Notes: a model not told the origin generated them from the letters alone. A stretch of DNA of 64,000 nucleotides from Spongilla lacustris (GCA_949361645.1 OX442430.1:151501-215500), one strand, 5' to 3'. Shown: positions 45,905 to 58,555, numbered from the stretch's first letter. Numbers and translations are program-made.

Positions 45905-46586
45905 AAATAAACTATCAGTTGAAGATTACAGTTTCAGTCGCTTTTAACACAGGTACTCCATGCTAACTCACTTATGACTGCACAACACTTTGAAATTGGC
46001 ATTGTTTATTTCAGCCTCCAACCATGTGTGCTGACCAGTTGGAGGCTGTAACAGTAATCATAACGAACATTTGAAAAGCTTGGCATGCAAGTTTTAGTAT
46101 AGAGCAGCTTAGCAATTAAACTAGGTGTTGCAGGTGAGTAAGCCTCCATGTTTAGCCACATGCTTTCTGCATGCATATGTATTAATGTGTTTAGTATGCA
46201 TCAATACAAACTTGGTGCTACGCGGTATTATGTAACAATCGTACGACGCTACAACTGTGTTATGTTACGATGGGAGTGCAGTAAATATGTTAATTGCATA
46301 AACGGAGAATGCCACGTACGAAAACTTACGCACAGGTGCTTTACCACGTTGTCAAAACAAAAACCAGCCACTTACAGCCCAAAACTGTGTTAAAAGTAAT
46401 AACGCAACACAAAGTATCAACATAGTGTGTAACATAATTATGCTACAATCATATTACACTACAAATGTAATGTAATAGGATCGTAGCGCGTTTAGCCAAC
46501 TTCTTATTGATGCATACAGTAACCATTGAATCTATGTGTGCTTATTATAACAACTTAAATGTATGTGTACATGTATCAAGTGCACA
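45905..46586. other. Gene-free stretch
   Basis: A perfect 11-bp stem (CAGCCTCCAAC with GTTGGAGGCTG) lies at 46013-46049. Nothing else with structure was noticed. Confidence 0.45.
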
Positions 46587-46651
46587 CTACAATGTACATG
46601 TGCTTTTATCATATACCAATACCACTGTAAATAAATATACATAATACCTAC

Positions 46652-48091
46652 CCTTTCTTAGAGTTTCCAATTCATGTATAACATCGGAAACGGACGTGGT
46701 ATTGTAAGATTGCATAATTTTTAAACCCAATCTTTTCAGTTCCAAATCTGGCTCAACATTAGCAGTCACAATCAATTTACCAATAGCCCAAACATCTACT
46801 TCAAAACAGTGATCTTGAAATGTAAGTTCTGGGTGATTTTTTCCACTAAGATGTGGAAGACTTGGACAGGATCCCACAGTATCAGATAGAATGAATGCAT
46901 CATCAAAGTCAATCAAAATATAATCTGACTTATAAACTATGACATTGTCCCATCTTATATCATTATGGACAATTCGATTGGAATGTAATACAGACACTGC
47001 TTTAGAGATTGATAGAACTGCAGTTAATAAATCATTTGCCGTGTAGATGCCAACCATCTCACCAAAAGGTTCAAAGCACACTTTGACTAGGGACTTGTCT
47101 TTAGCATCACAACAAAAACCATATTCCTTACTTTCTTGTATAAACGATTTTTTGGATTTGAGTAACTGAAATACATGTTTTTGAGATTCCAAAAATATCT
47201 TTGCTTCTTGGTTAGTACTAAATTTCCAAGACTTCTGAAATACTGCTCTCTGGTTAATAGAAGCAATCTTTTTAGTAATACGAACCATTTTTCCATAGTA
47301 CATATCACTGGTTCTAGTATCTTCATACGGTACTGTGCACGTTTTAGTTTCCCTGGACATTTTATTCAATGCTTTGAACACGGGTAAAAGCTTCATAAAT
47401 TTTGCCCAAAGTTGAGGGATTTCCGATGCATTTATAAGGTTAAAGGTACCCAAAGGAACAAATTTTTTTTCCTCACGTACCAAGACACCTAATGTGAAGT
47501 CTAGTCTTGTGGAATCTGCAAGAGCAGAATAAGCAAATATATATGGAATATCTCCCCAAATATGCTGCCATGATTCCCAGGCAGTTTTCTCCTCATTTTC
47601 TAAAACAGGATCCATACCATATACCCCCTTTTTGTAATTGAAATACAGTTTATCTTCCCCAACAAACATTGGAGGACCATTAGGAGCTATAAAATAGTCA
47701 GGACGTTTAGTTCCAGAAGATTCTGACTGTACATTACGATGAAATTTGGATCCATACAACAGTAGTACTATGAAGATGTTATTTTCAATTATACCATTCA
47801 TTGCAGCCTCAGAAGTTAAAGCTGATGCAACTAGAGAGTAAGATGTGAGAACAGTCAACACTTTTTCCATGCCTTCACAACCACCTTCATCATCAACAGT
47901 TGAAGCATGGGTAACTACATCTTCCCAAGCACTTTTCTTATATTTCAAATATTCTTGTCGGCTAATTTCAAACTTCTTTATCTGTGCTGTCTCCATATAT
48001 AGTTTCAAATCATTGGCACACTTTGGCAGATTCTCTGGAAGTTCATTAAAATACCGTTGTGTTTTCCAATCTAAATTACCGATGTCTACAT
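46652..48091 (-). CDS. Crinkler-type protein: PD-(D/E)xK nuclease plus kinase-like domain
   Basis: The exon begins after TTTTTCAG at 48092 in the frame VDIGNLDWKTQRYF, 28 codons before the first Met at 48008. It stays open to a GTAGGT donor at 46651, or to a stop at 46587 if unspliced. Numbering from that Met, D104 in KRPDY with E118 and K120 in VGEDK fits a restriction-endonuclease-like PD-D/ExK site. Residues 300-450 form a kinase-like lobe: HNDIRWDN (H348, D350, N355) is the catalytic loop and IDFDD (D367) the DFG position, followed by an APE-like HPEL and DVWAIGKLI. No Gly-rich loop is evident. A nuclease-like domain joined to a kinase is a known architecture of Crinkler effectors and their relatives in several eukaryotes. 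Upstream and downstream exons were not found. Cellular role unknown. Confidence 0.7.
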
Positions 48092-48100
48092 CTGAAAAAG

Positions 48101-48964
48101 AAGATTCAATTCATGAGTCTAATTGGTGTCAGTGGTGTGCATACATGATGATAAATCTGATAACTATACTATACAGGATGTTTGCGAAAGCACGCAACGC
48201 TTTTAACGATTTCCTGTCGAGACACGCCAATTGTCGTTAAAATTGAATAGGCGTGTCCTGTCAAATCACGCCGTTTGATGCGCAGCTGCTTTTCAACTTT
48301 TGTTTACGATTGACAGCTGGTTGATTTGAAACATTGCATTGAAAGACCATACAACCCTCTAGCTTCCTAAAAGTAAGAAAGTAAACTACAGGTATCGTTT
48401 GATAATGGGTTGCTAATCAGTTTAAAGACACGCCCTATTTCATTCACAGCCAAAACTAAAAAGGTTATGCTTGGTATTATTACAAAGGCTCTGAATGCTA
48501 GCTGTAAAGCTTACAGATGACGAACGCTGCCTACTGGGCCTTAGAACTGGTTTTTATCTGAATAAGAAGTGTCAAAAAAGCCGAATAACCACTCTTAAAC
48601 CGTACGTATCTTTCAACCCGCACGGATGACTTGTATCAAAACACTAAATAAACACCAATATGTAGCGCTAACATTCCTGTCCAAGAATATGAATATGTTA
48701 AGTAGGTTCCAGAAGGACGCTCCGTTCAAAAGTTCTTCACGCGCACATCAGATGTGCTTAAAGATGAATTTCATTCAAAATTTAGTTAGACAGAACGCTT
48801 ATTAATCAATATATGAATTTTAGTGTAATTTTAATATAGTGCACTTCGTGAAATAACACGCCCCTGACGCAGACAATTGTTCAGCACATACGAGAGACTC
48901 AAGGACAAATACGATTGGCTTGCATACGGTGCAATGACTGACCAAGTAGAGGGTGAAGAGTATG
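48101..48964. other. Gene-free stretch upstream of the nuclease-kinase gene
   Basis: The first exon of the minus-strand gene should lie here, but none could be fixed. TTTTAACGATTTCC and similar AT-rich segments only. Confidence 0.4.
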
Positions 48965-49434
48965 CAGACTGCCAGCAGGGACCACTGAAGCAGTCTTCAT
49001 TTGTAGCATGGTACATGTCTACGGTTTTTCCTCTTCACACATTTTGTGTTGTAAGACTAAATAGTTGTTTGTGCATGTACAGATTCTTGGGTGGATGTGA
49101 AGCCATGCTATCAGTAGTGAAATAGTTACCTGCCCTATCGGTACTGATTGCGGGTGGTCTGCACCTGTGGTTGGTTTATATAGACAAGCAAGGTTTACTA
49201 CTGAAACTAGTGCTTTACATTGTTGATGCACATGAGTCTAAGTGCCTTTTAGAATGTCACAAACTGCACCCGCAATCAGTACCAATAGGGCAGGTAACTA
49301 TATTCACCACTAATAGCATGGCTTCACTTCCACACATGACTCTGTACATGCACAAACACAACACAAAATGTATGAAGAGGAAAAACCGTAGACATGCACC
49401 ACGCTACAAATGGAGACTCCCTGCTGGCAGTCTG
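48965..49434. repeat. Inverted repeat with arms of about 175 bp
   Basis: CAGACTGCCAGCAGGG at the left and CTGCTGGCAGTCTG at the right. The arms also share GTCTACGGTTTTTCCTC and the ATCGGTACTGATTGCGGGTG block, centred near 49210. Confidence 0.8.
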
Positions 49435-50580
49435 ATTACTCAATACGCATTAGAGGGTTGTAGGGGGGTGGGTGGGTGTAAGGGCTGGTTGTGTGGGGAC
49501 TGCTGACTGAACAAGCCGTGTTCCACTGGTATTGAGTGCTTGCAGTTGGAGGGCTTGTGAGTGGGGATGGCCATGTTCACTCTTCAGATACCATTTGTAG
49601 TAAAGGATACGTAGAGGGAGGATAGGGCTATGGGTGCAGGCCCCAGGGCTAATGGTTCCATGGGTAGTGGGGGGCATGTGCGACTCCAGTTGATGGCTCC
49701 CCTAATATTGTTGGGGGGGCCGATTCCTATTGCAGTGTGTGGGGGCCCCAATGACCCTGCAGGAGTTTTTAGCAGCTGTTGGCTCCCCCACTGGCAGTCT
49801 GATAACTCCATGCTCCACTGGTGCTAACTGGACTTGTAGTGTGGGGCTATTAAGTTCACTTGCATTAATGGTTCTGTCTGCTAGCAGTGAGGGAGCTGGC
49901 CCCATTTGGGCAGGAGGGCCGTGGAAGCTGGTCCCACTATGTGGGGTACTTGCAGTTGTGTTTGGAGAGGGGTGGATGTATGTACAGTACATGTAGTTCA
50001 TCGCTTTTCCTGAAATTTGGTCCGGGACTACTTGTAGTGCGATGCTGGCAGTGCAGGCCTGGTCTGGTAACCCCATCTATAGGAGAGCTGGTGGCTCCAC
50101 TATTTGCAGTGTGGAGGTATTAAATGTAAGTTCACTTGCATCATGCGGCTGTTGAGTTCACTTGCAGTTATGAGGGATGGTACGTGGTTCTGCTGCCGGT
50201 GTGAGAATGGCTCCAGAGGCCCCATTGGCCCCTTGAACCTGCAGTGAATGGTCATTGGTATGGTGCACTGATATGACTGGTAATCTTGGCTGATGAAACA
50301 TGAAGTAAAGGATAGGTAGTGGGAGATACTACAGATAGGGCCCAGGCTGCTAAGTGAGGGATGGATAGTGGGGGGCATGTGTGGCTCCAGTTCATGGCTC
50401 CCCTAATATCGTGGGGGGTACCAATTTCAATCGCAGTATGAGTCTCCACCAGCATGATTATTCTGGGTGCCCCCAATGACCCTGGGGTGTTTGCCAGCTG
50501 GTTGCTCCCCTGCTGGCAGCCTGATAACTCTACCTGTAGTGGCTCTGCCAGTGCTGCAGTGTGTGGCTATTGCGTTCAAT
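49435..50580. repeat. Diverged tandem duplication, period about 700 bp
   Basis: GTGGGGGGCATGTG followed by GGCTCCCCTAATAT and CCCCAATGACCCTG occurs near 49668-49765 and again near 50368-50485. CTGGCAGTCTGATAACTC blocks recur within each, and they also match the arm ends of the preceding inverted repeat. Overlapping open frames on both strands show no recognisable protein. Confidence 0.65.
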
Positions 50581-51290
50581 TGGCATCAATGCATGGGCAC
50601 CCGCAGCTTTTTTGGAAGGGGGGCCAGGATGAAGATGAGGGGTGCTGGTGGGCGGGGGCGCCCCGGGGAGGGTGCAGGAGGGGGCACCCCTCCTGCCCAG
50701 CAAGGGGTATGGGGGAGCACTGTAAGTTCCCCCATTGGGGTCTGGGCGGAGCCCCAGAAGCCAACCCTTTTTGCATTGAAAGACTCCAAAAACTATGCAA
50801 GAAAAGCGAGGCCTTTTAAGATTAAAGCAGTACCATACAATGTAAGAAAAAGGTTACTACAGCCTTGGTAGCTGGTAGGTGAATGCTGGGAATTTTAATG
50901 CTAGCAAAATAAATGATTACTATATATTTTATGATCTCCTTAATTTCATATGTACCCCTCCATATTAAACTCGTAGCTTCAAAACGACAGCGATTAAAAG
51001 CTCAGCTTCTATATGTTCGACATGCCGATCTTTTCCAAATGCGTATTCATTCTTATAATTGGCCTCCGGAACCCCCTTCTCCCTTTCCAGCGCAGCACTA
51101 TTGTTTCGTGTCCGTGCACTGGTACGCAGGATATTCATAATATTAATGACCACCAATTTTGCTGATTTATTGACATTAGATCGCGAGATCGCACTACAAG
51201 TCGGAACAATAGTAGCCCGTTGTTGCCTCTGCACTTCGCGCGGCAATTCGCTTCGATGCCATCGCAAGTACGTAGTAACACTATAGGTTG
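50581..51290. other. Relic of G-tract family and unannotated sequence
   Basis: CATGGGCACCCGCAGCTTTTTTGG at about 50588 resembles the end of the family at 16303 and 29540. The remaining bases to the start of the satellite show no gene. Confidence 0.4.
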
Positions 51291-51299
51291 AATAAGGGG

Positions 51300-52430
51300 T
51301 GGGGGGGGGGGGGCCATGGAGTGAACCTTACGGCACACAGCAATGAAGCACCCCAGAACAAAAAACTATGGGGTTATCCTTACAACGATTGCCCCATAGC
51401 AAACACCTATGAAGTGGACTTTATGGCAGATAGCCATAGCTGTCAGAGCAGTGTATGGAGTGACCCTTACGGCACACAGCAACGAAGCATCCCACAGCAA
51501 AAAACTATGGGGTTATCCTTACGTCAATTACCCCATAGCAAACACCTATAAAGCGGACATTATGGCAGATAGCCTTAGCTGTCAGAGCAGTGTATGGAGT
51601 GACCCTTACGGCACACAGCAACGAAGCACCCCACAACAAAAACTATGGGGTTATCCTTACGTCGATTACCCCATAGCAAACACCTATGAAGCGGATCCTA
51701 TGGCAGATAGCCATAGCTATCAGAGCAGTGTATGGTGTGAACCTTACGGCACAAAGCAATGAGGCACCCCACATGAAAAAGCTGTGGGGTTATCCGTATG
51801 TCGAGTATCCCATAGCAATCACCCGGCTATGAATTGGACCCTATGGCAGATGTAGCTATAGCTGTCAGAGCAGTGTATGGAGTGAACCTTACGGCACACA
51901 GCTACGAAGCACCCTACAGCAAAAAGCTATGGGGTTATCCTTACATTGAGTGCCCCATAGCAAACACCTATGAAGTGGACCCTATGGCAGATAGTCAGAG
52001 CAGTGTATGGAGTGGAGTGACCCTTATGGCACACAGCTACGAAGCACCCCACAGCAGAAAGCTATGGGGTTATCCTTACGTGGAGTACCCCATAGCAAAC
52101 ACCTATGAATTGGGAGCCTTTGGCAGAAGCCATACCTATCAGAGCAGTGTAGGGAGTGAACCTTACGGTACACAGCTACGAAGCACCCCACAGCAAAAAG
52201 CTATGGGGTTAACCGTATTTTGAGTACCCCATAACAATCACCTATGTGGACCCTATGACAGATAGGCATAGCTGTCAGAGCAGTTTAGAATGGAGTTGGA
52301 GTGGATCCTACAGCACACATTACTTCACAGCAAAATGCTGTGGGGTTAATCTATGTCACCCATGAAGTGGAACTCTAAGGCTATGGCACACAGCCATGAA
52401 GCAACCTACAGCTAAAAGCTAGTTTTTGTA
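51300..52430 (+). repeat. 138-bp satellite, direct array
   Basis: About eight units with a period of 138-139 bp. Each unit has two stems: GCTATGGGGT pairing with ACCCCATAGC, and CTATGGC with GCCATAG. Long frames of the YEADPMADSHSYQSSVW type are repeat artefacts. Units decay toward the right end. Confidence 0.95.
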
Positions 52431-52740
52431 TGATAGTGAACCTTGCTGTGTACAGAGTACATTGTAGTAGAATGGCTTCATTTCTGTGGTGAATATCATT
52501 GATATCCCTATCCACTATTGAGGTTGGTCAGGGCCTGTGGTGTGGTATGTTTTGAAAATATTTACAGCTAGATATAGATGTACCAGTACATGTACTTAAA
52601 ACAATAAGGACGCATGTACAAGAATTGCACTTTTAACACTACACTATGCATGTAGCGTCCACGAATACTAGGGTCTGTTTGATGTACGTGGATTCTATAT
52701 CTGGTTCACTCCATAGGTCAATTTAATTTGAGGTATTGGA
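52431..52740. other. Spacer between the opposed satellite arrays
   Basis: About 300 bp of non-satellite sequence at the symmetry centre. No gene seen. Confidence 0.7.
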
Positions 52741-54560
52741 CACAGGGTTAACCCCCTAGCTGTTATGGCTGTCTGCCATAGCTGCAGAGGGTCCACTTCA
52801 TGGGTGACTTAAAGCTTTTCCTGTGTGCCGTAGGGTTCACTCCTACACGCTGCTCTGATAGTTGTGGCTATCTGCCATAGGGTCCGCTTCATAGGTGTTT
52901 GCTATGGGGTAATCGACGTAAGGATAACCCCATAGCTTTTTGCTGTGGGGTGCTTCGTAGCTGTGTGCCGGACCAACTCCATACACTCCTCTGATAGCTA
53001 CATGGCCATCTGCCAATTCATAGGTGCCTGCTATGGGGTTCCCCGGCATAGCTTTTTGCTGTGGGGTGTTTCGTAGCTGTTTCACTCCATACACTGTTCT
53101 GACAGCTATGGTTCTCTCCATAGGGTCCGCTTCATACGTGTTTGCTATGGGGTAATCGACGTAAGGATAACCCCATAGGTTTTGCTGTGGGGTGCTTTGT
53201 AGCTGTGTGCCGTAAGGTTCACGCCTACACACTGCTCTGATAGTTATGGCTAACTGCCATAGGGTCAACTTCATAGGTGTTTGCTATGGGGTACTCGACA
53301 TATGGATAACCCCATAGTTTATTTGCTGTGGGGTGCTTCGTTGCTGTGTACCGTAAGGTTCACTCCTATACATTGCTCTGATAGCTATGTCTATCTGCCA
53401 TAGGGTCCACTTCATAGGTGTTTGCTATGGGGTAATCGACGTAAGGATAAACCCATAGTTTTTTGCTGTGGGATGCTTCGTTGCTTTGTGCCGTAAGGTT
53501 CACTCCATACACTGCTATGATAGCTATAGCTATCTGCCATAGGGTCCAATTCATAGGTGTTTGCTATGGGGTAATTGACGTAAGGATAACGCAATAGCTT
53601 TTTGCTGTGGGGTGCTTCGTAGCTGTGTGCCGGAGGTTTCACTCTACTCCATACACTGCTCTGATAACCCCATAGCTTTTTGCTGTGGCGTGCTTCATAG
53701 CTGTGTGCCATAAGATTCACTCTTATACACTTAATGCATGGCTATCTGCCATAGGGTCTGCTTCATACATGTAGCTGTTTGCTATGGGGTACTCAACGTA
53801 AGGAAAACCCCATAACTTTTGCTGTGGGGTGCTTTGTAGCTGTGTGCCATAAGGTTCACTGCAACTCCATACACTGCTCTGACAGCTATGGCTATCTGCC
53901 ATAGGGTCCGCTTCATAGGTGTTTGCTATGGGGTAATCGACGTAAGGATAACCCCATAGTTTTTTGTTGTGGGGTGCTTCGTTGCTGTGTGCCGTAAGGT
54001 TCACTCCATACACTGCTATGATAGCTATGTCTATCTGCCATAGGGTCCGCTTCATAGGTGTTTGCTATGGGGTAATCGACGTAAGGATAACCCCATAGTT
54101 TTTTGCTGTGGGGTGCTTCGTTGCTGTGTGTCGTAAGGTTCAATCCTGGCTATCTGCCATAGGGTCGAATTCATAGGTGTTTGCTATGGGGTACTCGACA
54201 TACGGATAACCCCATAGCTTTTTGCTGTGGGGTGCTTCGTAGCTGTGTGCCGGAAGTTTCACTCTAACTCCATACACTGCTCTGATAGCTATGGATATCT
54301 GTCATAGGGTCCGTTGGTGTTTGCTATGGGGTACTGGACATAGGGTTCCCCTCATAGCTTTTTGCTGTGGGCTGCTTTGTAGCTGTCTGCCGTAGGGTTT
54401 ACTCCATACATTGCTCTGATAGCTATGGCTATCTGGCATAGGGTCATCTTCATAGGTGTTTGCTATTTGGTACACGACATAGGGTTAAGCCCATAGCTTT
54501 GTAGCTGTGTGCCGTAGGTGGTGTATGCTGTGATGCTCGCTTCACAGCTATCTGCAATAG
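52741..54560 (-). repeat. 138-bp satellite, inverted array
   Basis: About twelve units of the same satellite in the opposite orientation, more variable and with several internally deleted units. With 51300-52430 this makes a very large imperfect palindrome. Confidence 0.95.
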
Positions 54561-54954
54561 GGGTAGGGTCCTTTCCATAGCTGTCTGGGCATGTGATTAA
54601 GTTCCAAATTAGGCCCAGCGCCGCCCTATCCTCGATCGCTGGAAGGTTACCTTACGAAAGCCAACTCCACCGCCCAATCTCGCGGCATTGATCTTGATAT
54701 CGACGTCTTCGCACTCGGCCGTTCGAAATCATCCGTGGAATTGAAGAAGCGAGCTAGGAGCACACTGGCTGTACAACAATATATATATGTGCACCTCTCT
54801 TTACAACAAATTAAGTCTGGGGACTAACCAATTGCTGCATCAAATCACGTCACTTTATTTTCTCCTGCTGTGTGGGTGGGGTATGCCCTGCCCACGGGAT
54901 GTAGTTGAATATTCATGTACTCCGGAGCATGGGAACAGTTTCATCTTCCTATAA

Positions 54955-55335
54955 AGGCGCGATTCGAGCGGGAAACGTGCGCTTACTTTGAAAAGCTGTA
55001 TCTCAGTAAGGGATAACATAAAAATTAACGAACAGAACAAATCGATAGGTATAGGACCTCTGTACCTACAATCCGAATTTGTAGCAATTTGATTACTCCT
55101 ACCTAAAGTTATGGCGGGTTTGAACCCGGTCGGGTATCGAACATTGCAATACTGGTGTGAAGCAAGTGCAAGACCCCAAAATGTATTTTCCCATATAGAA
55201 ATGGTGTAGTATGAAGTGTTGAAAATAGGATGTCGATAGCTTTAACCGTTCGGACGCTATAGCTATTCAAACAAAAGAGAATTTTATAACATTACATATA
55301 TCTAGCAAGGGTGACATTTTCACGGAAACTCTCCC
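54955..55335. mobile_element. Half copy of the GGGACAG foldback family
   Basis: Only the right half is present. It includes GAACAGAACAAATCGATAGG and GGTGTAGTATGAAGTGTTGA blocks and ends near CTCTCCC at 55335. The left half is missing or replaced, so the copy cannot fold back. Confidence 0.75.
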
Positions 55336-55567
55336 ATATAGTAAATTATGGTCTAACTCATTATTGAACTTTGTAACTTGAAATCAGTGCTGTTCCACTG
55401 CACATTCACATATTAGCAGTTATTAAATCTAACCGTAATTTTGAATATAGAGGGTTTTGATAAAATTACCTAACTTCTTACAGTAATATTGGTATTTGCC
55501 TAACTACTCCAACATATATATAAGCAGTTTATCAATTTCAATCATGAGTTTATAAGTTGTTTTTTTT

Positions 55568-56158
55568 ATGCCTAATGCACCGGACGTCATCGCGGGGATA
55601 CATTTGTCTACCATGGTGTACAGAAAATAAATTAATATTAATTTCCGTTCTGCCAGTTTAGCACCCCTTTTAAATTTGACGGTGCATGCCTGTTTTACAG
55701 GTCCTTTGGAGCTTGGCCCGAAATTGCCAAGCTCTAATTTTTTTACTCTGGTCCCAAGTTAGTGCATCAAAGCAAAGCTATTCGAATGCGATACGTCGCC
55801 ACGCATGGTTACAATAACATTGGGAACTCAACCAAACTCGACCTAGCATGGCTAAAAAACATGTCTAGGACGTAAAACATGGTTCAAACATCCTAAACAT
55901 GGTTTTCAGCCACAATAGGTCCAGTTTTGGTAAGTTACCAACGTTATAGTAACGATGCATGGTGGCGTATCACAATCAAATAGCTTCGCTTTGACACGCT
56001 AACTTAGGCGCAGAGAAAAAAGAATTAGAGCTTGGCAATTTCAGGCCAAGCTTCAAATGTAAAAGGGGTGCTAAACTGGCAGAACAGGAATTTATTTATT
56101 TTCTGTACACCAAGGTAGACAAATGTACCCCTGGGATGACGTCCAGTACATTACACAT
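55568..56158. mobile_element. Foldback MITE with about 200-bp arms
   Basis: TGCACCGGACGTCATCGCGG at the left matches the inverse of the right end (GATGACGTCCAGTACATTAC). The arms also share the CCAAGCTCTAATT and GCTTTGATGCACTAAC blocks. Non-coding. Confidence 0.8.
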
Positions 56159-56430
56159 AAAAGCACTGCGTTCTTTTGTGGACACCTGGTATGATGAACG
56201 TGAAGAAGCAGGGTAAAGTCGTGTCAGATGGATCAACTTTTGCCATGACATTGTCCAATGTTGTTTATCACTCTAGATGATATCATATTTATATGTGCAT
56301 ACATCCATTTTGAGGTCTCTGTTACTAACCACTTATAAACTATGAGTGATCTAACACTTAGCATGTTTAGCAATGCTTATGTAAACAGGGGGGCGTTTTT
56401 GCTTACAGATGGGCTATTCTTTGTGGTATA

Positions 56431-57051
56431 CACTATAATGCAACTCCGTCTGGTACCATGTACATGGGTGGTGGTTAGGTGTAATTATTGTAAAAAAAAT
56501 GAAGCCAAAATGTTGAAAGGTAGTTTATAAGGTGTGGAACTTCCATTCGACCCTGGCAAAAAATTTCTTAAGCTCCTGCCAACAAACCTATACCAGCATA
56601 ATGCTCCAGCTGTTAGCTACCAGTATCAGCAAGTTTCAGGTTGGGGACTCTGCGGGTATGAGGCGAAATATAAATGCCAATTAAAAAAATGTTCACTGCA
56701 TAGCTGCCATATGAAAATTCATTGCTTAATGTGGTAGGTGGTGCAAACCGCTTGTGTAAACTACTGCCCAATATGGCAGTTATGCAGTGAACATTGTTAA
56801 CATCTTGTATTGGCATTTATATTTCGCCTCATATCTCAGAAACCCGCAGAGTCCCTAACCTGAAACTTGCTGATACTGGTAGCTAACAGCTGGAGCATTA
56901 TGCTGGTATAGGTTTGTTGGCAGGAGCTTAAGAAACTTTTTGCCAGTGTCAAATAGAAGTTCCACACCTTATTAACTACCTTTCAACATGTTGGCTTTTA
57001 CACCTAACCATCACCCATGTACATGGTACCAGATGGAGTTGCATTATAGTG
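56431..57051. mobile_element. Foldback MITE with CACTATAATG termini and TA flanks
   Basis: CACTATAATGCAACTCCGTC at the left, with its inverse ending at 57051, flanked by TA at 56429-56430 and 57052-57053. The arms are about 270 bp and highly similar. The TA duplication suggests a Tc1/mariner-type or other TA-targeting transposase. Confidence 0.8.
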
Positions 57052-57742
57052 TATCGAGAGTTACGGTAGTAACTCTCATATAGGATTTGACCCCGATTAT
57101 GAATGTCATTACAAAAACGGGACCCGCTTCTAACGGGACTCCTATCAATCGGATCGCTTAGCTCTTTGTCATCGTCGAACAAGCAGTCGAAAACGAGCAG
57201 TTTCGTGTTTGTTAGATGTCATAAAACCGCGTGGTTGTGGAGAACAAAACATTTGTCTAAACTCGTACCCAGTCCCACCGTATTTCTCGTTGTTGTTGTT
57301 GTTCTTCTTCTTCTTCTTCTTCTTGACCACGCATAACTCAAGATAGGAACACTTCTATGAAATGAAAATCACACCAGTAGCTTCAGAATTCATTGGCATT
57401 CTCGCTTCAGTGGTCAAAATGTATCGAGGCTACATTGTATATATCGGTGGTTGTGTTACCAAATCACGTATATTTAAGCATCCTGTATCTAACAGCACTC
57501 AAAACGATTTAGAACTTGGTAATATTTTGCTCAAGTAGTTGCATACATGTACATGTAATCCAATATGTACGGTCTGGGCACTACACCTATCAGTGGTAAT
57601 TAACCTAGTGAAATTGTGGCACGTATCCGGTTTGGGCACTATTTAATACGTGCACGTGTGCTATTACTTTATTATCATTATTGTGCTTCGATTGTTGTTG
57701 CTTTGACGCTCTTTGTAACTTAGTGAAGTTGTTTTTCTCAAA

Positions 57743-58418
57743 ATGCCTTCACGTCAGGAAAAGAAGAGAGCCAAACGACGAGCAAAGTACCTCAAAAATC
57801 GAGACGACATATTAGATTCTGCCCAAGCGAGCTACAAAGCAGAGCCTGAAAAGAAACGGGCCTCTCAACGTGAAAACTATCGAGCAGAGCCTGAAAAGAA
57901 ACGGGCCTCTCAACGTGAAAATTATCGAGCAGAGCCTGAAAAGAAACGGGCCTCCCAACGTGAAAACTATCGAGCAGAGCCTGAAAAGAAACGGGCCTCC
58001 CAACGTGAAAACTATCGAGCAGAGCCTGAAAAGAAACGGGCCTCCCAACGTGAAAACTATCGAGCAGAGCCTGAAAAGAAACGGGCCTCTCAACGTGAAA
58101 ACTATCGAGCAGAGCCTGAAAAGAAACGGGCCTCTCAACGTGAAAACTATCGAGCAGAGCCTGAAAAGAAACGGACCTCTCGACGCGCACGGTTTCGAGC
58201 AGATCCTGAGAAGGAACGTACCTCTCGACGCGCACGGTTTCGAGCAGATCCTGAGAAGGAACGGACCTCTCGACACGCACGGTTTCGAGCAGATCCTGAG
58301 AAGGAACGGACCTCTCGATGCACACGGTATCGAGCAGATTCTGAAAAGGAAAGGGCTGCTAAAAGACAATGATATTGGCAGCGTCCTGAACGTGCTCGCT
58401 CGGCGAAAAGAGTTAAGG
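57743..58418 (+). pseudogene. Helitron first exon: basic repeat region
   Basis: Starts MPSRQEKKRAKRRAKYLKNR, then has about thirteen 15-residue repeats of the ENYRAEPEKKRASQR type, changing to RARFRADPEKERTSR. A TGA at about 58370 interrupts, but the same frame continues as YWQRPERARSAKRVKVTQ to a GTATGT donor at 58419. The repeats are strongly Lys/Arg/Glu-rich and probably form charged helices. Similar arrays precede Helitron-like replication domains in other invertebrates. Confidence 0.7.
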
Positions 58419-58555
58419 TCACTCAAAGGTATGTCGTACCTGTACATGTACACGTAGCTACCTACTCCTAATAGTATACGTAGTGCATGCATTTCTGCGA
58501 CTACATGTACATGTACCTAATTTACCCGGTACTGGCACTTTTTAGTGAGGTCAAG

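Noticed and set aside
51288..54143. Many 60-140 codon frames of YEADPMADSHSYQSSV type
   Set aside because: They come from the 138-bp satellite and occur in both orientations with stops at unit variants. No start context or splice logic.
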